From: Oscillospiraceae bacterium
GTDB taxonomy: Bacteria; Bacillota; Clostridia; Oscillospirales; Oscillospiraceae
DNA length: 33,370 nucleotides
Assembly: GCA_015068165.1 (NCBI GenBank)
Contig: SVKZ01000012.1
Span: 1 to 33,370, forward strand
Direction of reading: 5' to 3'
The translations under genes and the position numbers were made by a program. The notes beneath the pieces were generated by a model, which had not been told where the DNA came from, searched no databases, and saw nothing but the letters and a program-made list of their open reading frames with translations. How positions within the stretch are numbered: position 1 is the first letter of the stretch; the number at the start of each line of letters is the position of its first letter. Shown piece by piece: positions 24,266 to 31,173 of this stretch.

Positions 24266-24508
24266 ATGGCCGGAGGAAAACACATACTTGGCAAAGGCAA
24301 ATCCCGCCGTGTTTTCGGTACAGCGAAGGTCGGCGACCGCGGTCAGATCGTAATTCCCAAGGAAGCCCGGGAGCTGTTTAAGATACGCCCGGGAGATACG
24401 CTCCTGATCTTGGGAGAAGAGGAAACAGGACTCATTGTTTCCCGGCCGGAAGTACTCAGCGATATTGCAAACCAAGTATTTGCGTCTATGCAGAAAGAGG
24501 AGAAATAA
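24266..24508 (+). CDS. AbrB/SpoVT-fold transcriptional regulator
   Basis: This 80-residue protein carries a SpoVT/AbrB swapped-hairpin DNA-binding domain at about 18-60 (TAKVGDRGQIVIPKEARELFKIRPGDTLLILG), a fold that binds DNA as a dimer. The short C-terminal helix (SDIANQVFASMQKEEK) may add oligomerisation. A basic, Gly-rich N-terminus (GGKHILGKGKSRR) precedes the domain. GGAGGA before the ATG at 24266 supports the start. Being first in a three-gene operon, it may regulate that operon, or act as a global transition regulator; antitoxin-type AbrB proteins are another branch, but no toxin gene is adjacent. Its stop is one base before the GTG of the next gene. Confidence 0.9.
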   Translation: MAGGKHILGKGKSRRVFGTAKVGDRGQIVIPKEARELFKIRPGDTLLILGEEETGLIVSRPEVLSDIANQVFASMQKEEK

Positions 24509-24509
24509 A

Positions 24510-25793
24510 GTGGAACAGTTTACACAGATGTATGCCGCTTTGGGTGTTAGCCCCGCGGTTTATGAGTATGGCGAAAAGGCTCTGGAAAGACTTCGGGAGC
24601 GTTTTGCCGAAATTGACAAGATTGCAGAATACAATCAGGGCAAGGTCATTGCCGCTATGCAGAAAAACCGGGTCTCTGCCGCCTGCTTTGCCGGCACCAC
24701 CGGCTACGGCTACGACGATTTGGGTCGGGATAACTTGGAGCGGGTCTACGCCGATGTATTCCACACGGAGGCCGCCCTTGTCCGCCCCCAGATTACCTGC
24801 GGCACCCACGCACTGACGGTAGCGCTGTCAGCAAACCTTTTGCCGGGCGATGAGCTGCTCTCCCCTGTGGGTCTGCCTTATGACACGCTGCAGGAGGTGA
24901 TCGGCATTCGGGAAAGCCCCTGCTCCCTCAAAGAATACGGTGTTTCCTACCGGCAGGTGGACTTGCTTCCGGGCGGCACATTTGACTTTGACGGTATTCG
25001 TGCTGCCATAAACGAAAAAACAAAGCTTGTAACCATTCAGCGCTCCAAAGGCTATGCCACCCGCCCCACCTTCTCTGTAACACAAATCGGGGAGCTGATT
25101 GCCTTTGTAAAGAGCATAAAACCCGATGTGCTTGTAATGGTAGATAACTGCTACGGCGAATTTGTGGAAACCATCGAACCTTCTGATGTAGGCGCGGATA
25201 TGGTAGTGGGCTCTCTTATTAAGAATCCCGGCGGCGGTCTTGCCCCCATCGGCGGTTATATCTGCGGCACACGCGAATGTGTAAACCGCTGCGCTTACCG
25301 GCTCACCGCTCCCGGTCTCGGTCAGGAGGTCGGCGCAAACTTAGGTCTGATGACCTCTTTGTACCAAGGCTTCTTCCTTGCCCCTACGGTGGTAGCAGGC
25401 GCAGAAAAGGGTGCTATTTTCGCCGCAAATCTCTATGAGCCTTTGGGCTTTAAGTGCGTTCCCAATGCCACCGAAAGCCGCCACGATATTATCCAGGCAG
25501 TAGAGCTTGGCAGCGAGAAGGCAATGATTGCTTTCTGTGCCGGTATTCAGGGCGCAGCACCTGTGGACGCATTTGCCACACCCCTGCCTTGGGATATGCC
25601 CGGCTATAACGACAATGTCATTATGGCAGCCGGTGCATTTATTCAGGGTTCTTCCATCGAGCTGTCTGCCGACGGCCCGATCCGTCCCCCCTATGCCGTC
25701 TATTTCCAGGGCGGTCTTACCTGGTGCCACGCAAAATTAGGTATCTTAAAGAGCCTGCAGGAAATGGTAAATGCAGGTCTTGTAGATTTATAA
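24510..25793 (+). CDS. PLP-dependent methionine gamma-lyase-like (aluminium resistance family) protein
   Basis: This 427-residue PLP enzyme belongs to PF06838, a Cys/Met-metabolism-related family labelled methionine gamma-lyase or, in older records, aluminium resistance protein. Conserved parts are FAGTTGYGYDDLGRDNLERVYADVF (60-84), RPQITCGTHALTVAL (92-106), the cofactor Asp in VMVDNCYGEF (Asp212) and the Schiff-base Lys238 in GSLIKNPGGGLAP. All catalytic positions look intact. The substrate is not established; cleavage of a sulphur amino acid is inference. The frame opens earlier, but GAGGAG before the GTG at 24510 and the family-typical N-terminus decide the start, one base after the AbrB stop. 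Confidence 0.9.
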   Translation: MEQFTQMYAALGVSPAVYEYGEKALERLRERFAEIDKIAEYNQGKVIAAMQKNRVSAACFAGTTGYGYDDLGRDNLERVYADVFHTEAALVRPQITCGTHALTVALSANLLPGDELLSPVGLPYDTLQEVIGIRESPCSLKEYGVSYRQVDLLPGGTFDFDGIRAAINEKTKLVTIQRSKGYATRPTFSVTQIGELIAFVKSIKPDVLVMVDNCYGEFVETIEPSDVGADMVVGSLIKNPGGGLAPIGGYICGTRECVNRCAYRLTAPGLGQEVGANLGLMTSLYQGFFLAPTVVAGAEKGAIFAANLYEPLGFKCVPNATESRHDIIQAVELGSEKAMIAFCAGIQGAAPVDAFATPLPWDMPGYNDNVIMAAGAFIQGSSIELSADGPIRPPYAVYFQGGLTWCHAKLGILKSLQEMVNAGLVDL

Positions 25794-25814
25794 AAAGAAG
25801 GAGAAAAAGATATT

Positions 25815-26741
25815 ATGAATTGGTTATTCTTTTCCATCGCAACTGCCCTTCTATGGGGCACAGCAGAGCTTTTCTATAAAAAAGGCGCCCAACCCAATGA
25901 AAAATACTCCCACCTGAAGATTTGCGTTTGGGTTGGCGTTGTTATGGGTGCCCACGCCATCTTCACTCTACTGACTCAGGATATCAACTACAATCCCGAA
26001 AATATCATCCGTTATCTTCCTGTTTCCCTGTTCTACATCATTTCTATGGCTTTTTCCTATTTTGGAATGCGCTTTTTGGAGGAATCCATTTCTGACCCCA
26101 TTGAAAACACCGCCGGTGTTATCTGTGTGCTTCTGTTCGCCATTTTTATGCAGGAAGAAATCTCCCTGTTTACCTGGATCGCCGTGGGTGTTATCACCGT
26201 TGGTGTTTTGGGTGTCAGCTTTTTGGAAAACAAAGGCGAGACTCCCCGAAAGAAAAAACTGGGCAAGACCCTGGCTGTTGTGGCTTTCTGTATGCCCTTT
26301 GTGTATGCATTTCTTGATGCCTTCGGCACTTTCCTTGACGATGCCTTCTTCCTGATTGAGGATGTCGCCAATTCCCCCTTGGTGGATGTTACCGAAGATA
26401 CCATTGAAGCTGTAGCAAACACCAGCTATGAATTAACCTATGCTTTGTTTGCTTTAGGTCTTTTTATCTTTATGAAGGCCAAGAAAGTCGAGTTTGGCTC
26501 TGTTCCTCAGCACAAGGATAAGATTCTTGCTGCCGTATTTGAAACCGCAGGTCAGTTTACTTATGTTTACGCTCTCGGCGGAGTCGACGCCATTGCTGCC
26601 CCTATTCTTTCCTCCGTATGCGTTGTTTCCCTGCTCCTTTCCCGTATTTTCCTGAAAGAAAAGCTCTCCTGGAAAACCTACGCATTCATCGCGGTTGTCA
26701 TTGTCGGTATTCTCCTGCTGGCTATCAGCGAAGAGGTATAA
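25815..26741 (+). CDS. EamA/DMT superfamily permease
   Basis: This 308-residue membrane protein of the drug/metabolite transporter superfamily has the usual opening (LFFSIATALLWGTAELFYKKG) and a C-terminal EamA repeat (AAPILSSVCVVSLLLSRIFLKEKLSW, 261-286). Between the halves, after helix KTLAVVAFCMPFVYAFLDA, residues 168-206 form an unusual acidic stretch with many Asp and Glu. Such proteins export or import amino acids, nucleosides or sugars. AAGGAG before the ATG at 25815 and the 21-base gap place it in the operon behind the PLP enzyme, so it may carry a substrate or product of that enzyme; this is inference. A strong terminator follows. Confidence 0.9.
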   Translation: MNWLFFSIATALLWGTAELFYKKGAQPNEKYSHLKICVWVGVVMGAHAIFTLLTQDINYNPENIIRYLPVSLFYIISMAFSYFGMRFLEESISDPIENTAGVICVLLFAIFMQEEISLFTWIAVGVITVGVLGVSFLENKGETPRKKKLGKTLAVVAFCMPFVYAFLDAFGTFLDDAFFLIEDVANSPLVDVTEDTIEAVANTSYELTYALFALGLFIFMKAKKVEFGSVPQHKDKILAAVFETAGQFTYVYALGGVDAIAAPILSSVCVVSLLLSRIFLKEKLSWKTYAFIAVVIVGILLLAISEEV

Positions 26742-26751
26742 TACATAAACC

Positions 26752-26782
26752 AAAACCCGGAAGGTCAAGCCTTCCGGGTTTT
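26752..26782. terminator. Bidirectional terminator between the EamA gene and the pncB operon
   Basis: A perfect 13-bp stem pairs 26752-26764 (AAAACCCGGAAGG) with 26770-26782. T runs lie on both strands. It overlaps the stop codon of the minus-strand gene. Confidence 0.93.
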
Positions 26783-27268
26783 ATTTGGTGCAAATCGGGT
26801 GAGTAGTTTATCCAGCAGGAAGAAGGTGGCGTTGCCCAAGAGAATCATCAGGGCAAGCGATGCATAACCGAGAAAGTTATGCTCCACGATGATGGCTTCC
26901 AGCCCCAAAAGGGCTACCACCGCCGTGTACATAAATACGGTTACGGCATTGAAAAGCACTAATTTCCATAGGATTTTCAGGGGTAAACGATCCATTTTCG
27001 GCTTAATAATGGGGTAATAGCCCAAAAGCACCAGCAGCGCCGCCGCTTCCTTGTCCGGCCCTAACAGCAGGCTCAAAAGAGAGACCATAATGTACCACGC
27101 CCAGGCGATTTTCCTGCCGCAGAGGTTTAAGACCGTCTGCAGAATCAGCATACACATCACAGGGCAAATATAGGTCGATACCGGGATCAGGCCGCCCAGG
27201 CACATAACCACCATTGCTACCGCCCCCAGCATACCGCCTAAGGCGACGGCTTTTGTTTCTTTTCTCAT
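26765..27268 (-). CDS. Small polytopic membrane protein, possible ECF transporter S-component
   Basis: This 167-residue very hydrophobic protein has five to six predicted helices. The N-terminal ALGGMLGAVAMVVMCLGGLIP, VSTYICPVMCMLIL and SLLLGPDKEAAALLVLLGYYPIIKPK segments look like a family often annotated as ECF transporter S-component or as hypothetical, consistent in size with substrate-binding S-components. I cannot name its substrate. The ATG overlaps the pncB stop in ATGA with no clear ribosome site, so its translation is likely coupled to pncB. That position suggests import of a pyridine precursor such as nicotinate, which is inference. Its stop lies inside a bidirectional terminator. 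Confidence 0.78.
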   Translation of the reverse strand: MRKETKAVALGGMLGAVAMVVMCLGGLIPVSTYICPVMCMLILQTVLNLCGRKIAWAWYIMVSLLSLLLGPDKEAAALLVLLGYYPIIKPKMDRLPLKILWKLVLFNAVTVFMYTAVVALLGLEAIIVEHNFLGYASLALMILLGNATFFLLDKLLTRFAPNKTRKA

Positions 27269-28716
27269 TTGTTCCGATTCTTAAGCAAACCGTATTTGAT
27301 ATCCCAGAGCTTTTGGGACAGGTCCACATAGTAGGTATGGGGATTATCAAACCGCTTTACCTCATCCCACAGGGTATCCACCTGCTCTAAGCAGTAAGCG
27401 CGAACCTCGTCCAAAGACGGGAACTTATATACAAGCTCGCCGTTTTTGAAAATGGGAACCTGCATCTCTTTTGCGGTAAAATCGTATACTGTCTTGGTTT
27501 TCCAGGTGGCGTTAGGATCGAAAATCTCCATTTCTCCGCTGTCGTCCACGGTTTCATCATAAACGCACAGGTAGTCGGCAATGGCTTTTCCGGTGTCGTT
27601 GCCGTAGAAGCGATAGAATTTCTTGAAATGAGGCGTGGTAATCTTGCCCACGTTCTCGGAAATCTTGATCTTGGGCTGGATGCTTCCATCCTCCCGTTCT
27701 ACAGCGCACAGCTTGTACACGCCGCCAAATACCGGCTCGCTCCGGGCGGTAATCAAGCGCTCGCCAACGCCGAACATATCAATCTGCGCGCCCTGATGGA
27801 GCAGGTCTTCGATCAGATACTCGTCCAAAGAGTTGGAAACAGAAATCTTGCATTCTGTCCAGCCTGCATCGTCCAGCATTTTCCGGGCTTTCCGGGTAAG
27901 ATATGCCATATCGCCGGAATCTAAGCGGATGCCGCACTTGGTAATGCCCATAGGCTTTAGCACCTCGTTAAAGGCGCGGATGGCATTGGGAATACCGGAA
28001 TTTAAGGTATCGTAGGTATCTACCAGCAAGGTGGCATTGGTGGGATACATCTTGCAGTAGGCGGTAAAGGCTTCCAGCTCGGTGTCGAACATCTGCACCC
28101 AGGCGTGAGCCATTGTACCGCCGGCGTAAACGCCGAAAAGCTGGTCGGAGATGGTGCAGGCCGTGCCGTTACAACCGCCGATATAGGCGGCTCTGGAGCC
28201 TAAGATGGCAGCATCTGCGCCCTGGGCACGGCGAGAGCCGAATTCCAGCACCGTTCTGCCCTGGGCAGCGCGAACCACCCGGTTTGCTTTGGTGGCAATC
28301 AGGCTCTGGTGGTTGACAGACAGCAAAATAAAGGTCTCAATGAGCTGTGCCTGAATGGCCGGCGCGCGAATGGTCATAATAGGCTCATTGGGGAAAATGG
28401 GTGTACCCTCGGGAACAGCCCAAATATCACCGGTGAAGCGGAAATCCTTCAGGTATTCCAAAAAGCCCTCGGTAAAGAGCTTTCTGCCCCGGAGATATGC
28501 AATATCCTCCTCGGAAAAATGGAGAGACTGGATGTACTCCGCAATCTGCTCCAGTCCTGCCGCAATGGCAAAGCCGCCGCCATCGGGACATTTCCGGAAA
28601 AATACATCAAAATAACAAATCCGGTCTTTATAGCCGTTTTCAAAGTAGCCGTTGCCCATAGTCAACTCATAAAAGTCGCAGAGCATAGTGAGATTTAGCT
28701 TATCATAGACGCCCAT
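27265..28716 (-). CDS. pncB: Nicotinate phosphoribosyltransferase
   Basis: This enzyme makes nicotinate mononucleotide from nicotinate and phosphoribosyl pyrophosphate, with ATP hydrolysis, in NAD salvage. The product is 483 residues, the normal size for the longer Firmicutes class. Conserved parts are the opening LTMLCDFYELTMGNGY, EFGSRRAQGADAAILGSRAAYIGGCNGT, AHAWVQMF, the phosphate-site LLVDTYDTL and GIRLDSGDMAYL, and FGVGERLITARSEPVFGGVYKL. GAGGTG before the ATG at 28716 supports the start. The gene has a divergent promoter shared with the thioesterase and a translationally coupled small membrane protein downstream. Nicotinate is likely taken up from outside or recycled, since no de novo genes are in view. 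Confidence 0.97.
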   Translation of the reverse strand: MGVYDKLNLTMLCDFYELTMGNGYFENGYKDRICYFDVFFRKCPDGGGFAIAAGLEQIAEYIQSLHFSEEDIAYLRGRKLFTEGFLEYLKDFRFTGDIWAVPEGTPIFPNEPIMTIRAPAIQAQLIETFILLSVNHQSLIATKANRVVRAAQGRTVLEFGSRRAQGADAAILGSRAAYIGGCNGTACTISDQLFGVYAGGTMAHAWVQMFDTELEAFTAYCKMYPTNATLLVDTYDTLNSGIPNAIRAFNEVLKPMGITKCGIRLDSGDMAYLTRKARKMLDDAGWTECKISVSNSLDEYLIEDLLHQGAQIDMFGVGERLITARSEPVFGGVYKLCAVEREDGSIQPKIKISENVGKITTPHFKKFYRFYGNDTGKAIADYLCVYDETVDDSGEMEIFDPNATWKTKTVYDFTAKEMQVPIFKNGELVYKFPSLDEVRAYCLEQVDTLWDEVKRFDNPHTYYVDLSQKLWDIKYGLLKNRNK

Positions 28717-28745
28717 AACAGCACCTCTTTCTTTTATTTGCCTGT

Positions 28746-28774
28746 ATTATAAATCAGTGTAAAAAAAATTGCAA
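28746..28774 (-). promoter_or_regulatory. Promoter of pncB
   Basis: The minus strand reads TTGCAA (28774-28769), 17 bases, then TATAAT (28751-28746). Confidence 0.85.
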
Positions 28775-28782
28775 TCCCTTTA

Positions 28783-28811
28783 TTGACAGCAAGTTTGTTT
28801 TTCATTATAGT
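28783..28811 (+). promoter_or_regulatory. Promoter of the thioesterase gene
   Basis: TTGACA (28783-28788), 17 bases, then TATAGT (28806-28811). Its -35 box lies only eight bases from that of the divergent pncB promoter. Confidence 0.85.
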
Positions 28812-28834
28812 TAAGAAAAAAGGAGGTTATTTCT

Positions 28835-29221
28835 ATGGAAATTACGATTGGAATGAAGGGCGAAGCCGCAACCCAGGTAGAGCGGGAAGATACTGCCCTG
28901 GAGGTAGGCTCGGGAAGCTTACTGGTTTATGCTACACCCTGTATGGTGGCGCTGATGGAGGGTGCCGCTTGCGAAGCAATCGCTGAAGCCTTGCCGGAGG
29001 AAAAGACCTCCGTGGGTACAGAGTTGAATATCTCCCACATTTCCGCCACACCGGTTGGTCTGGAAGTGCGGGCAGAGGCAGAGGTGATTGCAGTGGACGG
29101 GTCCATTATCACCTTCCGGGTAGAAGCCTTTGACGAAAAGGGCAAAATCGGCGAAGGCACCCACAAGCGGGCCGTCATCACCGCCCAACGGTTCTTAGAT
29201 AAAACCTACGGGAAGTTATAA
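28835..29221 (+). CDS. Hotdog-fold thioesterase (FlK-like)
   Basis: This 128-residue single-domain hotdog thioesterase resembles the fluoroacetyl-CoA thioesterase-like family (FlK type). The segments SGSLLVYATPCMVALMEGAACEAI, TSVGTELNISHISATPVGLEVRAEAEV and the C-terminal GEGTHKRAVI follow the family pattern, with Glu and His residues (HISATP; GTHKR) at the usual places. The natural substrate of most members is unknown; hydrolysis of a short acyl-CoA is inference. AAAGGAGG before the ATG at 28835 fixes the start. The gene is alone, divergent from pncB, and ends in a repeat fragment plus a strong terminator. Confidence 0.92.
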   Translation: MEITIGMKGEAATQVEREDTALEVGSGSLLVYATPCMVALMEGAACEAIAEALPEEKTSVGTELNISHISATPVGLEVRAEAEVIAVDGSIITFRVEAFDEKGKIGEGTHKRAVITAQRFLDKTYGKL

Positions 29222-29222
29222 T

Positions 29223-29251
29223 ATTGTAGGGCGGGGGCTTGCTCCCGCCGC
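29223..29251. repeat. Short palindromic repeat fragment
   Basis: ATTGTAGGGCGGGGG followed by CTTG and CTCCCGCC forms an imperfect GC-rich hairpin. It shares the ATTGTAGGG-plus-hairpin pattern with the reverse complement of 31027-31052, so the two are probably related repeats. Confidence 0.55.
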
Positions 29252-29281
29252 AAAAAGGCTCGCCATCTGGCGAGCCTTTTT
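29252..29281. terminator. Terminator between the thioesterase and ComEC-like genes
   Basis: AAAAAGGCTCGCC (29252-29264) pairs perfectly with GGCGAGCCTTTTT (29269-29281) around ATCT. The symmetry lets it serve both converging genes. Confidence 0.93.
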
Positions 29282-30787
29282 CTATTGGCATTTTTTGCAC
29301 GGTGTAAATCCAAGAGATTCTGCTTCAGATTGTGTAACTTTTTTAGGATCTATCATATTGCTACAACTTGCCTTACTGTGATATTTTTTACCACCGTTGG
29401 TAGGTATCCATACCATTGTTTCTTGTGTGTAATTTGGGTCTTTCTTTCCACACGCTATACACTTTCCATTAGAGTAGCTATGTCCATTAGCTTTTCCTTT
29501 TGTGGCTCCACAAGAACAAGTCTGTGGTTCTGTACAGGTTGCAGGACTATAACTGTGTGTATGGGGAGGATCTGTAGGCTCAGGTGTTGTTACCGGGGGT
29601 TTTAGCGTATCTGCATTTGCATTACGCTCCACTGTAAAAGTAACATTGGTTCCATCCGATTTGCAGTGGATATCTCCCTGCAAATCTGTCCGAAATACTT
29701 TTACATCCGCATCACGAAGCCGACTTAATGTATCGTCCGTAGGATGACCATAGGCATTGTCTTTGCCAACAGAAATGACTGCATAGTCCGGCATAATTTC
29801 TCGAAGGAACGGGTAGGTTGTTGATGTATCACTGCCGTGATGACCAACCTTCAAAACGGTTGCCTTCAAATTGGTATTAGAATTTAGGATAGCCTGTTCT
29901 GCCGCACGCTCAGCATCGCCAGTAAACACGAAAGATGTCTTGCCGTAATCAATGCGCATGACAATAGAAGTATCATTGGTATCACTGCCACCATTCACGC
30001 CCAATATCGTTACAGTTGCGCTTCCCAATGAATAGGTATTTCCCACCTTCGGAACGGTAATACCACCACCCTTCTGGTCAGCATACTTAACAAAATCCTT
30101 GAAAGCATTACTTTCATAGTTCTTCACCGGGCAAAGTGTAATATCAGCGGAAGCATACTGAAATGCGCCAGGTAAGCCACCGATATGGTCTTCGTGAGCA
30201 TGTGTACCTACAACAATGTCCAGTTTTTTAACATCTGCTTTCTTTAAAACGGAATAAATGACATTGGAATCCGCCTTATTGCCACCATCAATCAGCATAT
30301 AATGACCATCGCACTCAATCAAAGCCGCATCCGCTTGTCCAACATCTATGAAATGAATGCTAAAAGATGATTTCACAGGTAGCTCTGTCGGAGGATTTGT
30401 AGGTGGGGTTGTTTGAGGTTCCTCGGGAGGCTCTGTTGGAGGATTAGTGGGCGGATTCGTCGGTGGCTCTGTAGAAATATCTGTAGGTGGATTCGTAGTA
30501 GACTCCGTGAAGGACGGTTCAGTATTTTGAGTTTCCACATTTCCTGTTTGATCTGCTTCAGGTAATGTAACAAGCATTACCACTGTAAGCAAAACAACTA
30601 GTATCGTCTTAAGCTTACCATTTATATGCCTGTGAATAAATATTTGATACTTTTCAACGGGAGCTATCAATAACGCTAAAATTATTGCTATCACACCAGC
30701 AATACTCTGCATTGCTCCTAACGCAATCAACACAAAGAAGGAGACCGCAATCCATAACCCAAAATTTTTTATTTGCTTCACTATCAT
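29282..30787 (-). CDS. Anchored ComEC/Rec2-like metallo-beta-lactamase-fold hydrolase with Cys-rich tail
   Basis: The 501-residue protein has hydrophobic segments at about 9-25, 27-43 and 60-75, a Pro/Thr linker of PPT/NPPT units at about 90-138, and then a metallo-beta-lactamase domain like the C-terminal part of ComEC. The metal motif HAHEDH is at 196-201, with FTGDAE and KVGHHGSDTS further on. A second Pro/Thr linker leads to CSCGA and CIACG Cys pairs and an Ada-like end (YHSKASCSNM ... TPCKKC). The channel part of ComEC is absent, so it is not the DNA-uptake pore; an extracellular nuclease or phosphodiesterase is inference. The ATG at 30787 is two to three bases after GGAGAG; a GTG at 30781 is better spaced. 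Base use is more AT-rich than in its neighbours. Confidence 0.82.
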   Translation of the reverse strand: MIVKQIKNFGLWIAVSFFVLIALGAMQSIAGVIAIILALLIAPVEKYQIFIHRHINGKLKTILVVLLTVVMLVTLPEADQTGNVETQNTEPSFTESTTNPPTDISTEPPTNPPTNPPTEPPEEPQTTPPTNPPTELPVKSSFSIHFIDVGQADAALIECDGHYMLIDGGNKADSNVIYSVLKKADVKKLDIVVGTHAHEDHIGGLPGAFQYASADITLCPVKNYESNAFKDFVKYADQKGGGITVPKVGNTYSLGSATVTILGVNGGSDTNDTSIVMRIDYGKTSFVFTGDAERAAEQAILNSNTNLKATVLKVGHHGSDTSTTYPFLREIMPDYAVISVGKDNAYGHPTDDTLSRLRDADVKVFRTDLQGDIHCKSDGTNVTFTVERNANADTLKPPVTTPEPTDPPHTHSYSPATCTEPQTCSCGATKGKANGHSYSNGKCIACGKKDPNYTQETMVWIPTNGGKKYHSKASCSNMIDPKKVTQSEAESLGFTPCKKCQ

Positions 30788-30813
30788 CTCTCCATTTTTA
30801 TAGTATTCTGAAT

Positions 30814-30840
30814 AAAAAGTGCGCAGCCAAAGCTGCGCAC
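30814..30840 (-). terminator. Terminator at the end of the structured leader RNA
   Basis: GTGCGCAGC and GCTGCGCAC (30819-30827 with 30832-30840) form a perfect 9-bp stem with a 4-base loop, followed on the minus strand by TTTTT (30818-30814). It lies 27 bases before the ComEC-like start. Its 5' arm can also pair with an upstream strand at 30847-30856. Confidence 0.88.
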
Positions 30841-30954
30841 GAAAAACGCAGCTTGGTCCCGTTGCGACACAGTTCATTCCCAGCAGGGTATGATGACCAG
30901 GCATACATTTTTACCAAAAGTATGCCTACTGGGAATAATATTAAACTGTGTCGC
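30819..30954 (-). ncRNA. Structured leader RNA (riboswitch-like candidate) upstream of the ComEC-like gene
   Basis: On the minus strand, stem 1 pairs 30954-30944 with 30874-30864 (GCGACACAGTT, 11 bp). Stem 2 pairs 30936-30929 with 30883-30876 (ATTCCCAG, 8 bp). Stem 3 pairs 30927-30920 with 30906-30899 (8 bp). Downstream CCAAGCTGCG (30856-30847) can pair with 30837-30827 (one bulge), which excludes the terminator at 30819-30840. The promoter at 30961-30989 puts the start at the foot of stem 1. It could be a cis-regulator or a free small RNA of about 140 bases. I do not recognise it as a known class. Confidence 0.72.
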
Positions 30955-30960
30955 ATATTT

Positions 30961-30989
30961 ATTTTAGCACGCAACGATAGATAATGCAA
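30961..30989 (-). promoter_or_regulatory. Promoter of the structured leader RNA
   Basis: The minus strand reads TTGCAT (30989-30984), 17 bases, then TAAAAT (30966-30961). The predicted start is about 30954, the first base of stem 1. Confidence 0.75.
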
Positions 30990-31005
30990 GTATTTTCAAA
31001 AGTAA

Positions 31006-31052
31006 GGGCGAACTGTGTTCGCCAGCGGGCGGCTGATAGCCGCCCCTACAAT
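31006..31052. repeat. Two-hairpin intergenic repeat
   Basis: GGCGAAC/GTTCGCC (31007-31013 with 31017-31023) and GGGCGGCT/AGCCGCCC (31027-31034 with 31038-31045) are perfect hairpins, followed by CCTACAAT. Read in reverse it begins ATTGTAGGGG, as at 29223. No coding potential is seen. Confidence 0.7.
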
Positions 31053-31073
31053 GTTAAACAACGGTGCCCGCCG

Positions 31074-31109
31074 GGAGATTGCCACGCCCCTACGGGGCTC
31101 GCAATGACA
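31074..31109. repeat. Short palindromic repeat, copy 2
   Basis: This is the second 36-base unit: GGAGATTGCCACG, centre CCCC TAC GGGG, then CTCGCAATGACA. The ends are identical to 13478-13513 and the centre differs by paired changes. It is followed by an AT-rich stretch with TCAATTATCAA (31119-31129), the reverse complement of the motif at 23998-24008. Confidence 0.85.
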
Positions 31110-31146
31110 TCCTTAACTTCAATTATCAACTATCCATTTTCAACTA

Positions 31147-31172
31147 AAAAGCCGCCCTTTTGGGCGGCTTTT
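31147..31172 (-). terminator. Terminator of the dnaX-ybaB-recR operon
   Basis: AAAAGCCGCCC (31147-31157) pairs perfectly with GGGCGGCTTTT (31162-31172). It begins two bases after the recR stop on the minus strand and carries T runs on both strands. Confidence 0.93.
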
Positions 31173-31173
31173 C

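Noticed and set aside
24266-24508. AbrB-fold protein as an antitoxin
   Set aside because: The next gene is a 427-residue PLP enzyme and not a MazF or PIN toxin.
30370-30520. Repeated short units resembling a CRISPR or minisatellite
   Set aside because: They are codons of a Pro/Thr linker (PPT, NPPT) in the ComEC-like protein; there are no regular spacers.
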